Source of the DNA: Acidimicrobiia bacterium
GTDB taxonomy: Bacteria > Actinomycetota > Acidimicrobiia > Acidimicrobiales > SZUA-35
Assembly: GCA_029863385.1 (NCBI GenBank)
Contig: JAOTVU010000031.1
Coordinates: 1-35,302, forward strand
Direction of reading: 5' to 3'
Length of the DNA stretch: 35,302 nucleotides
In this document: positions 1 through 8,608 of the stretch, in pieces
How the letters are laid out: each line of letters starts with the position of its first letter
Numbering within the stretch: position 1 is the stretch's first letter
The notes under the pieces: generated by a model
The model's database searches: none
The model's input: the letters and a program-made list of their open reading frames with translations, nothing else
Told to the model about the DNA's origin: nothing
Translations under genes and position numbers: made by a program

Positions 1-292
1 CGCCGCTGAACTCGTCCCACCCCTGCCGGCGGTCCCTCATGGCTCTCCGGCCCTTTGCGCTGATGCTGTAGGTGCGGCGCCGTCGTCCGGTCTCGGTGGA
101 CCAAGACGACGTGAGCAGCCCCGCCTTCTCCAGCCGATGGAGTGCCGGATAGATCGTGCCCTCGGGCAGATCGAACACCCCGTCGCTTCGATCCCGGAGC
201 CTGGCGAGTACGGCGTAGCCGTGGGCCGGGCCGTCGGCCAGCACCGCCAGGAGCAACAGATCGAGGTGACCTTTCAACGCCTGGTCCTTCAT
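1..292 (-). CDS. PadR family transcriptional regulator (3' end beyond window)
   Basis: The reverse strand encodes a protein starting MKDQALKGHLDLLLLAVL, with GPAHGY and LPEGTIYPALHRLEKAGLL further on. These are the hallmark segments of the PadR winged-helix DNA-binding domain (residues about 5-85): a helix, the HGY turn, and the recognition helix EGTIYPALHRLE followed by the basic wing ETGRRRRTYSI. PadR proteins are dimeric repressors, often of efflux or stress genes and often autoregulated. The ATG has GGAG just upstream. The gene is cut by the left window edge after about 97 codons, so the C-terminal dimerisation part and any target gene downstream are not visible. The family is secure; the ligand and target are unknown. 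Confidence 0.93.
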   Translation of the reverse strand, partial: MKDQALKGHLDLLLLAVLADGPAHGYAVLARLRDRSDGVFDLPEGTIYPALHRLEKAGLLTSSWSTETGRRRRTYSISAKGRRAMRDRRQGWDEFSG

Positions 293-314
293 GTCTCCGT
301 CCCCATGCCTAGAC

Positions 315-343
315 AACCTATACTTTGTTTACCTAGGTGTCAA
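315..343 (-). promoter_or_regulatory. Predicted sigma-70-type promoter of the padR gene
   Basis: On the reverse strand a perfect TTGACA (338-343) is followed after 17 bases by TAGGTT (315-320); TATAGG two bases earlier is an alternative -10. The start codon lies about 23 bases further on. ACCTA occurs twice, 15 bases apart, at 316-320 and 331-335 and overlaps the promoter; CCTAGG at 332-337 is a palindrome. Autoregulatory binding by PadR here is plausible, but it is an inference. Confidence 0.6.
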
Positions 344-407
344 GGTACCGTTCTGTGCAAGCCACGCGACACCCAGTGTCACCTGAGCCGCGAAGTTCGG
401 GATCGGG

Positions 408-878
408 CTAGACGTAGTCGAGCGGAAGGGACGTGGAGTGCTTGACCGCTTCGAGGATGAAGGTGGAGCGCACGTCGTAGAGTTCGACCTTGTCGATGAG
501 CCGCTTGTAGAAGTCGTCGAAGGCGGCGAGATCCGGCACGAGCACCTTGAGCACGTAGTCGACCTCGCCGCTCGTGCGGTAGGCCTCGATGATCTCGGGG
601 ATGCCGGAGACGCCGTCGACGAACTTCTGCAGCCACACCTTGTTGTGCTCGTTGGTGCGGATGAAGACCAGGGCTGAGACCCCGAGGTTGATCTTCGCCG
701 GGTCGACGAGGGTGACCCGTTTGGTCAGTACGCCACGTTCCTCGAGATTGCGGATACGACGCCAGCACGGTGTGGCGCTCAGCCCCACCGACTCCCCGAT
801 CTCCCGAACCGAGAGCGTGGCGTCGTCCTGGAGCAGTTGAACGATTTTCCGGTCGAGTTCGTCCACGCGTGGGGTCAC
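408..878 (-). CDS. Lrp/AsnC family transcriptional regulator, probable putA regulator
   Basis: The product is 156 residues, the normal length for the family. Residues 5-60 form the AsnC-type helix-turn-helix (LDRKIVQLLQDDATLSVREI, then SATPCWRRIRNLEERGVL). Residues about 70-150 form the RAM/ACT-like ligand domain, with SGEVDYVLKV as the typical glycine-containing effector loop. Lrp-type proteins sense amino acids and form octamers that wrap DNA. The start is GTG (reverse strand, 878-876). It is divergent from putA across a 240-base intergenic region. Lrp-type PutR proteins are known to activate putA from such an arrangement in alphaproteobacteria, so a proline-responsive role is a reasonable inference. 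Effector specificity cannot be read from the sequence. Confidence 0.93.
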   Translation of the reverse strand: MTPRVDELDRKIVQLLQDDATLSVREIGESVGLSATPCWRRIRNLEERGVLTKRVTLVDPAKINLGVSALVFIRTNEHNKVWLQKFVDGVSGIPEIIEAYRTSGEVDYVLKVLVPDLAAFDDFYKRLIDKVELYDVRSTFILEAVKHSTSLPLDYV

Positions 879-1118
879 TTTCGTCGCACTATTCGTCGTC
901 CCGTCGACCGATTAGGTCAATTATGCTCCAATACAATAGGACAGTAGAGCGTTCTTGCCCACTCCAGGCACTTCGGTTGCCGGGGTTGGTACGGGCGTAC
1001 GTTCCCGGTCGGTGTGGCCGGCGACCCGCCCGACATACCGCCCGATTGTCGAAATCCGACGCCGCGGGCCGGGAGAACGTACAAGACCGCCCGCCCCCAA
1101 CCAGTGGATACTTAGAAG
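879..1118. promoter_or_regulatory. Divergent lrp/putA control region
   Basis: This 240-base gap separates the two divergent start codons. An AT-rich patch at about 910-945 stands out against GC-rich surroundings. It carries CATAAT on the reverse strand (920-925), placed for an Lrp-gene transcript with a leader of about 35 bases, and TACAAT on the forward strand (932-937), a possible putA -10. Neither has a convincing -35 box, which fits an activator-dependent promoter. GATACT six bases before the putA ATG is an alternative, leaderless -10. No other gene is seen here. Confidence 0.45.
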
Positions 1119-4100
1119 ATGGAACGCAACGCCATGGCTCACCTTCCCGAATCCTCCGACACCCCGCCCACCGACTCCTCACCCACCGATGACACGGGAC
1201 ACGATCTCGTGGAACCGGCCATGGCGCTGGTCGGACAGTGGCTGAGTCGGGCCGAGGAGCTGGAGACGAAACGTGAGCGATCCCAGGCGGCCCGACTCGA
1301 CGGCGTGGTCTCCGACGAAGCCGGAGTGCGGTTCGCCATGCGCTTCGTCGACCGGGTCATCCGCCCCGAGGATCATCGGGTGGCGGCCGAGGAGCTGGTG
1401 GCCCTGGTCCGCGATCGCGGTGGGGAGCCGCTGCCGGGTTTCCTGTCGCCCATCGACAAGGTGCTCCTCCAGGCCGGCGCCCGGCTGGCCCCCGTCATCC
1501 CCCAGGTCGTGATGCCCCTGGCCGTGCAGCGGATGCGTCAGGTCGTCGGGCCCCTCGTGGTCGACGCCGACCCCGCCAAGATGGCCTCCCACCTGCGCTC
1601 CCGTCGAGCCGAGGGCTTCCGCCTCAACGTCAACCAACTCGGCGAGGCGGTGCTGGGCGACGGCGAAGCCCAGCGGCGGTTCGAGAAGGCCGATCGCCTG
1701 CTCGACGATCCCGACGTCGATTACGTGTCGGTCAAGACCTCGTCGATCGTCTCCCAGCTCAACTACTGGGCCTGGGACGACAGCCTGACCCGGGTCATCG
1801 AGCAGCTCCGCCCGCTGTTCACAAAGGCCCGGGACCGGGGCACGTTCATCAACCTCGACATGGAGGAGTACCACGATCTGGAGCTGACGGTCGCCGCCTT
1901 CCGCTCGCTGCTCGACGAGCCGGAACTGGCCGATGTCGACGCCGGCATCGTCCTCCAGGCCTACCTGCCCGACTCGTTCCCCGTCTTGCAGGCGCTGGTG
2001 GCATGGGCCGAGGGTCGCCCGGGCACGATCAAGATCCGGCTGGTCAAAGGCGCGAATCTGGCCATGGAGAAGGTCGAGGCGGCGATGCACGACTGGCCCC
2101 AGGCGCCGTACCACACGAAGGCCGAGGTCGACGCCAACTACAAGCGCTGCCTCGACTGGGTTCTCACCCCCGAGCACACCCGCTCCGTGCGGATCGGGCT
2201 GGCCAGCCACAACCTGTTCGACACCGCCTGGGGCTACCTGCTGGCCTCCGAGCGGGGGGTCGCCGATCGGCTCGAGCTGGAGATGCTGCAGGGCATGGCC
2301 GTCCCCCAGGCCAAAGCCGCCCGGGAGACCGCCGGTGATCTGCTCCTGTACACGCCGGTGGTGGCGGCGTCGGAGTTCGACGTGGCCATCAGCTACCTGT
2401 TCCGCCGATTGGAGGAGAACGCATCCGACGCCAACTTCATCCGCCACCTTTTCACACTGCGGCCGGGGAGCCCCGAGTTCGAGTCGGAGGCGGGCAAGTT
2501 CCGGCGGGCGGTGGCCGACCGCCACACCGTGACCGTCGGCCCGAACCGAGGCCAGAATCGGCTCACCGACGAACCCCCGGGTGAGATCCCCGACACCTTC
2601 GTCAACGAACCCGACACCGACCCGGCGCTGGCCGCCAACCGCCGGTGGGCGGCCGACGTTGTCCGAGCCGAGCGGTTCGAACCGATCAAGACACCGTTGC
2701 TCACCGACTCGCCGGAGCAGCAGACGCCATCTCGCGATGCGCACGCCCACATCGATGACATCATGGCCGAACTGGCTCAGGGGGCGGCCAAGTGGTCGGG
2801 CCGACCGGCAGCCGAGCGGCGGGCGATCCTGCACGCGGTGGCCGACGAGCTGACCAGGCGGCGGGGCGATCTCATCAACGCCATGATCCACGAGGCTAAG
2901 AAGACCCTGGCCCAGGCCGATCCCGAGGTGTCGGAAGCGATCGACTTCGCCCGTTACTACGCCGAGCGCATCGACGAACTCGACCAGCGGGACGGCCTGC
3001 GATTCGAGCCGTTCGGCGTGGTCACCGTGGTGCCACCGTGGAACTTCCCCGTCGCCATCCCGGCGGGCGGGGTGCTGGCCGCGCTGGCCGCCGGGAACAC
3101 GGTGGCGTTCAAACCGGCGCCCCAAACCCCCCGCTGCGCCGAGATCGTGACCGAGTGCTGCTGGGCCGCCGGTGTTCCCGACGATGCGCTGCAGTTCATC
3201 CGGGTTCCCGACGACGACCTCGGCCGCCACCTCATCGAGGCCTCCGAGACAATCATCCTCACCGGGGCCTACGAGACCGCCGAGCTGTTCCGATCCTGGA
3301 AGCCGAGCCTGCGCATCCTGGCCGAGACCTCGGGCAAGAACGCCATGATCGTCACCCCCCACGCCGACCTCGACCTGGCGGTGGCCGATCTGGCCTACTC
3401 GGCCTTCGGGCACGCCGGTCAGAAGTGCTCGGCCGCCAGCATCGGCATCCTTGTCGGCGACGTCTACCACTCGGAGCGGTTCCGCCGTCAGCTCGTCGAT
3501 GCCGTGACCTCGCTCACGGTCGGCCCGTCCACCGACCTGTCGACCGATATGAGTCCGACAATCGAGGCGCCGTCGGGCAAGCTGTTGCGAGGCCTGACCG
3601 TTCTCGACGAGGGCGAGGAGTGGCTGATCGAACCCCGTCGCCTCGACGACGGACCCACGACGGCCACCTGGTCGCCGGGCATTCGCCTGGGCGTCAAGCC
3701 CGGTTCCTGGTTCCACCAGACCGAGTGTTTCGGTCCGGTGCTCGGCCTGATGGCCGCCGCCGACCTCGACGAGGCATTGGCCATCCAGAACGGCACGACC
3801 TTCGGTCTGACCGGTGGCATCCATTCGCTCGACCCCAACGAGATCGACGAATGGATCGAACGCATCCAGGTCGGCAACGCCTATGTGAACCGGAGTATCA
3901 CCGGGGCGATCGTGCAACGTCAGCCATTCGGCGGGTGGAGGCGCTCGTCGATCGGACCCGGCGCCAAGGCCGGCGGCCCGAACTACGTGGCCCAGCTCGG
4001 ACGGTGGGTGCCCGACGCCGAAGGTGGCACCGCCAACGAAGCCGCCGAGGAGTTCGGCTCAAAGGCCTGGCTCGCCGCCGCCATCGAGAGCGACACGCAC

Positions 4101-4544
4101 TGGTGGGCCACCGAGTTCTCGGTCGAGCACGACCCGACCAGGCTGTTCTGCGAATCCAACGTGTTCCGCTACCGAGCGCTGGAACGGGTGGCGGTGCGGG
4201 TCGAGCGATCCGACCGGACCACGGCGACCACCGAGTTGGAGCGGGTCCTGGCCGCCGCCCGCCGCTGCGGTGTGGCCACCGTCGTGTCGGACAGCGAGAC
4301 CGAATCCACCGACGAGTTCGCCGCCGGCCTCGGCGCGCTGGCCGCCCGGGGAGTGACCAGGATCCGGTTGATCGGTTCACCTGGCAGCGACTCGCAGAAC
4401 ATCGGCCTCCGCAACGCCGCCAACGCCGCCGGCATCCATGTGGCCGACGATCCCATCACCGCCAACGGACGCGTCGAACTACTCCACTACCTCCGGGAAC
4501 AGGCGGTGTCGCGAACCCTGCACCGCTACGGCAATCTCCTGTAG
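1119..4544 (+). CDS. putA: Bifunctional proline dehydrogenase / delta-1-pyrroline-5-carboxylate dehydrogenase
   Basis: The 1141-residue protein oxidises proline to glutamate in two steps: FAD-dependent proline dehydrogenase, then NAD-dependent P5C dehydrogenase with substrate channelling. The PRODH barrel lies at about residues 150-480 (KIRLVKGANLAMEK, IGLASHNLFDTAW, ELEMLQGMA). The aldehyde dehydrogenase domain lies at about 560-1000: VTVVPPWNFPVAIP, the catalytic-base region LAETSGKN with Glu736, and the nucleophile in GQKCSAAS (Cys770). A further 130 residues at the C-terminus match the extra domain of longer PutA proteins. There is no N-terminal ribbon-helix-helix domain, so this PutA is not its own repressor, in line with the divergent Lrp gene. 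The start is ATG 1119; ATG 1134 is an alternative. The start is weakly supported because no Shine-Dalgarno sequence is evident. Confidence 0.97.
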   Translation: MERNAMAHLPESSDTPPTDSSPTDDTGHDLVEPAMALVGQWLSRAEELETKRERSQAARLDGVVSDEAGVRFAMRFVDRVIRPEDHRVAAEELVALVRDRGGEPLPGFLSPIDKVLLQAGARLAPVIPQVVMPLAVQRMRQVVGPLVVDADPAKMASHLRSRRAEGFRLNVNQLGEAVLGDGEAQRRFEKADRLLDDPDVDYVSVKTSSIVSQLNYWAWDDSLTRVIEQLRPLFTKARDRGTFINLDMEEYHDLELTVAAFRSLLDEPELADVDAGIVLQAYLPDSFPVLQALVAWAEGRPGTIKIRLVKGANLAMEKVEAAMHDWPQAPYHTKAEVDANYKRCLDWVLTPEHTRSVRIGLASHNLFDTAWGYLLASERGVADRLELEMLQGMAVPQAKAARETAGDLLLYTPVVAASEFDVAISYLFRRLEENASDANFIRHLFTLRPGSPEFESEAGKFRRAVADRHTVTVGPNRGQNRLTDEPPGEIPDTFVNEPDTDPALAANRRWAADVVRAERFEPIKTPLLTDSPEQQTPSRDAHAHIDDIMAELAQGAAKWSGRPAAERRAILHAVADELTRRRGDLINAMIHEAKKTLAQADPEVSEAIDFARYYAERIDELDQRDGLRFEPFGVVTVVPPWNFPVAIPAGGVLAALAAGNTVAFKPAPQTPRCAEIVTECCWAAGVPDDALQFIRVPDDDLGRHLIEASETIILTGAYETAELFRSWKPSLRILAETSGKNAMIVTPHADLDLAVADLAYSAFGHAGQKCSAASIGILVGDVYHSERFRRQLVDAVTSLTVGPSTDLSTDMSPTIEAPSGKLLRGLTVLDEGEEWLIEPRRLDDGPTTATWSPGIRLGVKPGSWFHQTECFGPVLGLMAAADLDEALAIQNGTTFGLTGGIHSLDPNEIDEWIERIQVGNAYVNRSITGAIVQRQPFGGWRRSSIGPGAKAGGPNYVAQLGRWVPDAEGGTANEAAEEFGSKAWLAAAIESDTHWWATEFSVEHDPTRLFCESNVFRYRALERVAVRVERSDRTTATTELERVLAAARRCGVATVVSDSETESTDEFAAGLGALAARGVTRIRLIGSPGSDSQNIGLRNAANAAGIHVADDPITANGRVELLHYLREQAVSRTLHRYGNLL

Positions 4545-4581
4545 ATACTTCGTGAAAGAGGAGCCGGCTCGACGGGGCGAT

Positions 4582-4587
4582 TAGTCT
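4582..4587 (+). promoter_or_regulatory. Possible leaderless -10 element of the malic enzyme gene
   Basis: TAGTCT fits the actinobacterial TANNNT -10 pattern and ends seven bases before the GTG start, where a leaderless transcript would begin. An AGAGGAG tract lies at 4557-4563, too far upstream to act as a Shine-Dalgarno sequence for this start. Confidence 0.4.
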
Positions 4588-4594
4588 GTCGCTC

Positions 4595-6265
4595 GTGAGC
4601 GAGTTGCACGATCTGACCGGCTGGGACCGCCTTCGTAACCGGTTCCTCAACAAGGGCACGGCGTTCACTGCAGCCGAGCGGGACCGCTACCGGCTCAACG
4701 GCCTCCTGCCGCCGGTGGTGGAGACGCTCGACCTGCAACTGGAGCGAACCCGCATCGAGTTCGACACCAAGGGAACCGACCTCGGCCGCCACATCTTCCT
4801 TCGCCTCCTGCAGGGTCGGAACTCGGTGCTCTTCTATTCGTTCGTGCAGCGTCACCTCGGAGAGATACTTCCGATCGTCTACACCCCGACCGTCGGGCTC
4901 GCTTGCCAGGAGTGGTCCCGCATCTACCGTCAGGAACACGGTCTCTATCTCTCGTGGCCCGACCGCCACCGGATCGGGGAGCTGCTCGACAACGCCATCG
5001 CCACCCCGCTCGGCGGGCCCGGTGCCTCCGATCGGATCGACGTCATCGTCGTCAGCGACGGCGAACGCATCCTCGGTCTGGGCGATCTCGGCGCCGGGGG
5101 CATGGGAATCCCGATCGGCAAGCTGGCCCTCTACACCGCCGTGGGCGGCATCGATCCCAGCCGGTCGCTGCCGGTGCTGCTCGACGCCGGCACCGACAAC
5201 GAGTCGCTTCTGTCCGATCCGTTGTACCTGGGGTGGCGGAACCACCGGATTCGGGGCGCCGAGTATGACGAGCTGGTCGACGCCTTCGTCGATGCGGTGG
5301 CCGAGCGGCTGCCGAACGCCATCATTCAGTGGGAGGACTTCGCCCAGTCCAACGCCCGGCGGCTTCTGGACCGCCATCGGGATCGGGTCGCCTCGTTCAA
5401 CGACGACATCCAGGGCACCGCCGCAGTGACCGCGGCGGCGGTCCGGGCCGGTTTGGGGCGGACCGGGGTTGCGGCCCGTGATCTGCAGGTGGTGATCGTG
5501 GGCGCCGGCTCGGCCGGAACCGGCGTGGCCGACGAGTTGGTTCGGTTCCTGCAGTCGACCGGGATGGACGAGGCCGAAGCGGTGGCCCGGTGCTGGCTCG
5601 TCGACCGTCACGGTCTGCTGCACGAGGGGGTGCCGGACATCGAGGAATTACATCAGTTCCAGCGTCGCTATCTCCGCTCCGGTGACGACGTGCCGGCGTC
5701 GGGATCGCTGCTCGATGTGGTGCGGGCCGTGCGACCGCAGGTGTTGATCGGGGTGTCGGGTCAGCCCGGTCTGTTCACCGCCGAGGTCGTGGAGGCCATG
5801 GCCGCCGGGGTGGAGCGGCCGATCATCATGCCGCTGTCGAATCCGACGCCTCGGGCCGAGGCCATCCCGGCCGACGTGGTGGCGTGGACCGGCGGGCGGG
5901 CCCTGATCGGAACCGGAAGCCCGTTCGATCCCGTTCGGCGGCGGGACCACGTTCACCAGGTGGCCCAGGTGAACAACGTCTACATCTTCCCCGGTGTCGG
6001 GTTGGGGGCGCTGGCCGTGGGCGCGACCCGGATCACCGATGCCATGATCACCGCGGCCTCCGGTGCGGTGGCAAAGCTGGCCGTGGCCGATGCCGAGGAT
6101 CGGCTTCTCCCGCCGATCGAGCTGGCGGCGGAGGCCGCCCGTCTGGTGGCCACGGCGGTGGCCCGGCAGGCCGTGACCGATGGGGTGGCCGCCGGGGGCG
6201 ACGATCTCACCGACGAGGCGATCGAGCTTCTGATCGACGACCACACCTGGCGACCCGTCTACTGA
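4595..6265 (+). CDS. maeA: NAD-type malic enzyme (malate dehydrogenase, oxaloacetate-decarboxylating)
   Basis: The 556-residue protein is a full-length large-type malic enzyme, which converts malate to pyruvate and CO2 while reducing NAD. Visible signatures are VYTPTVGLACQEW with catalytic Tyr96, the glycine-rich stretch LGDLGAGGMGIPIGKLALY carrying the active-site lysine, the metal-binding FNDDIQGTAAVTAA, and the dinucleotide-binding VIVGAGSAGTG at about residue 303. The length and N-terminal domain match the SfcA/MaeA group rather than the short bacterial type; cofactor choice is inferred from that. It starts with GTG 50 bases behind putA, so the two may be co-expressed, although a -10-like element lies between them. 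Together they would drain proline carbon towards pyruvate. Its 3' end meets pncB at a shared palindrome. Confidence 0.95.
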   Translation: MSELHDLTGWDRLRNRFLNKGTAFTAAERDRYRLNGLLPPVVETLDLQLERTRIEFDTKGTDLGRHIFLRLLQGRNSVLFYSFVQRHLGEILPIVYTPTVGLACQEWSRIYRQEHGLYLSWPDRHRIGELLDNAIATPLGGPGASDRIDVIVVSDGERILGLGDLGAGGMGIPIGKLALYTAVGGIDPSRSLPVLLDAGTDNESLLSDPLYLGWRNHRIRGAEYDELVDAFVDAVAERLPNAIIQWEDFAQSNARRLLDRHRDRVASFNDDIQGTAAVTAAAVRAGLGRTGVAARDLQVVIVGAGSAGTGVADELVRFLQSTGMDEAEAVARCWLVDRHGLLHEGVPDIEELHQFQRRYLRSGDDVPASGSLLDVVRAVRPQVLIGVSGQPGLFTAEVVEAMAAGVERPIIMPLSNPTPRAEAIPADVVAWTGGRALIGTGSPFDPVRRRDHVHQVAQVNNVYIFPGVGLGALAVGATRITDAMITAASGAVAKLAVADAEDRLLPPIELAAEAARLVATAVARQAVTDGVAAGGDDLTDEAIELLIDDHTWRPVY

Positions 6266-6269
6266 CCCC

Positions 6270-6347
6270 GACCCCACCAACGATCTGTGCGCTCACCGCC
6301 CGGGTTCCCGGGCGTCGAGCGCACAGAACGAAGAGGGTGGTGGGGTC
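6270..6347. terminator. Nested three-part palindrome between convergent maeA and pncB
   Basis: Three perfect inverted repeats lie one inside the other: GACCCCACCA (6270-6279) with TGGTGGGGTC (6338-6347), CTGTGCGCTC (6285-6294) with GAGCGCACAG (6317-6326), and CGCCCGGG/CCCGGGCG (6297-6314) around TT. It starts a few bases after the maeA stop, and its right arm enters the pncB stop codon. It is best read as a strong bidirectional terminator. No T-tract follows on either strand. Confidence 0.8.
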
Positions 6348-7908
6348 AGGTCTCGCCCATCCGGGCCATCAGGTCGTGCTTCAGCCGCCACGCGCCCTCA
6401 CTCAGCGACACGTGGTAGACGTGCGGGTTGACGATTCGGCGCACGCCGACGTCGAGGCGATCGAGGTCGGCGAGGCGGCGTTGCCGGGCGGCCTCGACGG
6501 CCTCGTTCTCGTCGACCACGGTCCACGGGTCGAACGGTTCGAGCAACTCCTCCCGTCCGCCGATCTGGGTGGCGGTGAGGGTGCGGGCCACGCCCGGCGC
6601 GCTGGGGTGGTGGAGAACGAGCGGCTCGATGAGCGTCTCGTCGGACAGCGCCAGGAGGTCGGCGGTGGCGGTGCCTCGAGCGCTGTGAATGCGCCACACC
6701 TTCTTGCGTCCGGGATTGACGACCTTGGCCGGGGTGTCGCTGAGTTTGATGGCCGGCTCCCAATCACGGCCGTCGGCGGTGCCGGCGCCGTCGCCCCCGC
6801 CGCCGTCATGGACGGCCACGAGCTTGTAGACGCCATCGAGGCTGGGGGCGCCTTCGCTGGTCGCCATGCGGGTGCCGACGCCGTAGACGAGGCGGCCGAT
6901 GACACGGGCGGGGTCCTGATCGTATTGCGGAGCTTCGATCGTGATCTGGTTGAGGATCTGCCAGATGGTGATCTCGTCAAGGCTGGATGAGATCACAATG
7001 ATCGGTTCGGTGAAGCCGGCCTCGTCGAGCATGGCCGAGGCCCGAACGGCCAGGTGGGCGAGGTCGCCCGAATCGAGGCGAATACCGACGGGTTCATGGC
7101 CCCTGGACCGGAGTTCGTCGAACACGGTGATGGCATTGGGAACCCCGGAGCCGATGGTGTTGATGGTGTCGACGAGGAGGAGGCAGTCGTCGGGATACAG
7201 GTCGGCGTAGGCCCGGAAGGCACCGAGCTCCCCCTCCCCCAGCGCCATGAACACCTGCACCAGGGAGTGGGCGTGGGTGCCCATCGGCGTGAAGCCGAGG
7301 GCGTGGGAGAGGCCGACGTTGGACGATCCGAAGGCGCCGCCGACGAGCGACGCCCGGCTGGCGGCCGTCGCTCCCCGCTCGGGCGCCCGGCGCATACCGA
7401 ACTCGAGTACGCCGCCTCCCCTGGCCGCCTCGACGACCCGGGAGGCCTTGGTGGCGATCAGGGTCTGGAAGTTGAGGTGGTTGAGCAGCGACGTCTCCAG
7501 CAGTTGGGCCAGAGCGAGCGGACCTTCGACCACGGTGAGGGGCACGTTGGGGTGGACGACCCGGCCCTCGGGGATGGCCTCGAGACGGAGCGACGAGAAG
7601 TCGCCGACGTCGGAGAGCCAGCCGAGGAAGTCGTCGCCGAAGAGCGGTTCGCCTTCGCGGTTGAGGTGGCTGCGGAGCTGGCCCAGTGAGGCGTCGTCGA
7701 AGCGGACGGTGCGGATCCAGTCGGCCAGCCAGGCGGCGCCGGCGTTGATGCAGTAGCCGGCCTGGTGGCGGCCGTAGTCGGGATAGCGACGGAAGAAGTG
7801 CTCGAAGCGGGCGGGTCGTTCGGCCAGACCCTGGCGGTAGTAGAGCTGCGCCATCGTCAGCTGGTACTGGTCGGTGTAGAGAACACCCTCGGCGAGACTT
7901 CGATCCAT
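6346..7908 (-). CDS. pncB: Nicotinate phosphoribosyltransferase
   Basis: The 520-residue protein joins nicotinate to PRPP with ATP hydrolysis, the entry step of the Preiss-Handler NAD salvage route in the cytoplasm. Diagnostic segments are [14 protein letters not shown] near the N-terminus, [20 protein letters not shown], the active-site loop [12 protein letters not shown], and [11 protein letters not shown]. It is somewhat longer than the E. coli enzyme, with the extra C-terminal region typical of the long bacterial class. The ATG has no good Shine-Dalgarno sequence, but TACGCT lies seven bases upstream, which suggests a leaderless transcript. It converges on maeA. Confidence 0.96.
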   Translation of the reverse strand: MDRSLAEGVLYTDQYQLTMAQLYYRQGLAERPARFEHFFRRYPDYGRHQAGYCINAGAAWLADWIRTVRFDDASLGQLRSHLNREGEPLFGDDFLGWLSDVGDFSSLRLEAIPEGRVVHPNVPLTVVEGPLALAQLLETSLLNHLNFQTLIATKASRVVEAARGGGVLEFGMRRAPERGATAASRASLVGGAFGSSNVGLSHALGFTPMGTHAHSLVQVFMALGEGELGAFRAYADLYPDDCLLLVDTINTIGSGVPNAITVFDELRSRGHEPVGIRLDSGDLAHLAVRASAMLDEAGFTEPIIVISSSLDEITIWQILNQITIEAPQYDQDPARVIGRLVYGVGTRMATSEGAPSLDGVYKLVAVHDGGGGDGAGTADGRDWEPAIKLSDTPAKVVNPGRKKVWRIHSARGTATADLLALSDETLIEPLVLHHPSAPGVARTLTATQIGGREELLEPFDPWTVVDENEAVEAARQRRLADLDRLDVGVRRIVNPHVYHVSLSEGAWRLKHDLMARMGET

Positions 7909-7915
7909 GCTCCGA

Positions 7916-7921
7916 AGCGTA
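7916..7921 (-). promoter_or_regulatory. Possible leaderless -10 element of pncB
   Basis: TACGCT on the reverse strand matches TANNNT and lies exactly seven bases before the pncB ATG, the same spacing as in front of maeA and the cyclotransferase-like gene. No -35 is obvious. Confidence 0.4.
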
Positions 7922-8229
7922 GGTGGGAAGTCGCCCAGGTCCGCCCGCCCGAAATCCGGGTCGACGACGAGACGGCACTGCTCTCCCCCCGCCTGGCAGT
8001 CGACCCCAATGGCTTGTCGCAGCTATGGTCGTTTCCTCTCCTGTTCTTCGAGGACTCGACGCTGGGCGACGAGTTCGAGGCCGGCGGTTAGGGCGGATTG
8101 GCCACCGGCACCGGCACCGACGCAACCATCGATCGGCTGTGGGCCGGGCGAGATCTGCGCCTTCCGCCAGATTCCCGAACAGCTGGGAACCGAATCCTCG
8201 AGGTCGGGGCGCGGGCCGGGACGCCTCGA

Positions 8230-8235
8230 TAGCTT
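8230..8235 (+). promoter_or_regulatory. Possible leaderless -10 element of the cyclotransferase-like gene
   Basis: TAGCTT fits TANNNT and ends seven bases before the ATG at 8243. The GGGCAGG between them could instead be a poor Shine-Dalgarno sequence, so the reading is not certain. Confidence 0.35.
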
Positions 8236-8242
8236 GGGCAGG

Positions 8243-8608
8243 ATGCGGTTCGACAACGCCCTTGCCTTCTACGGCACCCTGCGACCCGGAGAGTCGAATC
8301 ACTGGGTGGTGCGCGATATCCCCGGCCGATGGGTCGACGGTGTGATCCGAGGCTATGTCTTCGAGGTGACGTGGAGCGGCTACGAGGGCTATCCAGGGTT
8401 TGTGCCCGATCCCGACGGCCATCGGGTCCCGGTGTCGGTGCTGGTTTCCGACGAGTGGGATCGCCACCTGGCCAGGGTCGACGAGTTCGAGGGACCGGGC
8501 TACGAGCGACGGCCGATCACCGTGTTCGGTGCCGACGGTGACGGGGCCGACGGCATCGAGATCATCGGCGAGGCCGCCGTCTACGAGTTCCTGACCGACC
8601 GGGAGTAG
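8243..8608 (+). CDS. Gamma-glutamylcyclotransferase-like (AIG2/GGCT fold) protein
   Basis: The 121-residue protein has the hallmarks of the small GGCT-like barrel. The substrate-binding motif YGTLRPGESNH is near residue 10, and DEFEGPGYERRPI contains the glutamate that acts as general acid/base in this family, followed by the conserved Tyr-x-Arg. Members release 5-oxoproline from gamma-glutamyl amines or peptides; the real substrate cannot be told from the sequence. An open frame continues upstream of ATG 8243, but that part lacks family similarity, so the start is set at the methionine preceding FDNALAFYGTLR. The stop codon lies inside the first copy of a 17-bp tandem repeat. Confidence 0.88.
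   Translation: MRFDNALAFYGTLRPGESNHWVVRDIPGRWVDGVIRGYVFEVTWSGYEGYPGFVPDPDGHRVPVSVLVSDEWDRHLARVDEFEGPGYERRPITVFGADGDGADGIEIIGEAAVYEFLTDRE

Larger units (their letters stand above)
7909..8242. other. Intergenic region without a recognised gene
   Basis: The stretch separates divergent pncB and the cyclotransferase-like gene. It holds TACGCT (reverse strand, 7916-7921) and TAGCTT (forward strand, 8230-8235), each seven bases from a start codon. Open frames cross it, but none shows a recognisable family or a start with a ribosome-binding site. GGCACC repeats around 8105-8120 look like simple sequence. Confidence 0.5.

Noticed and set aside
1179..3917. A 912-codon open frame on the strand opposite putA
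   Set aside because: It is the mirror frame of a strongly conserved GC-rich gene, rich in Gly, Arg, Val and His without any domain, and has no ribosome site.
4526..5623. A 365-codon frame opposite the malic enzyme gene
   Set aside because: It is the same antisense shadow effect; its composition is low in complexity and no family is visible.
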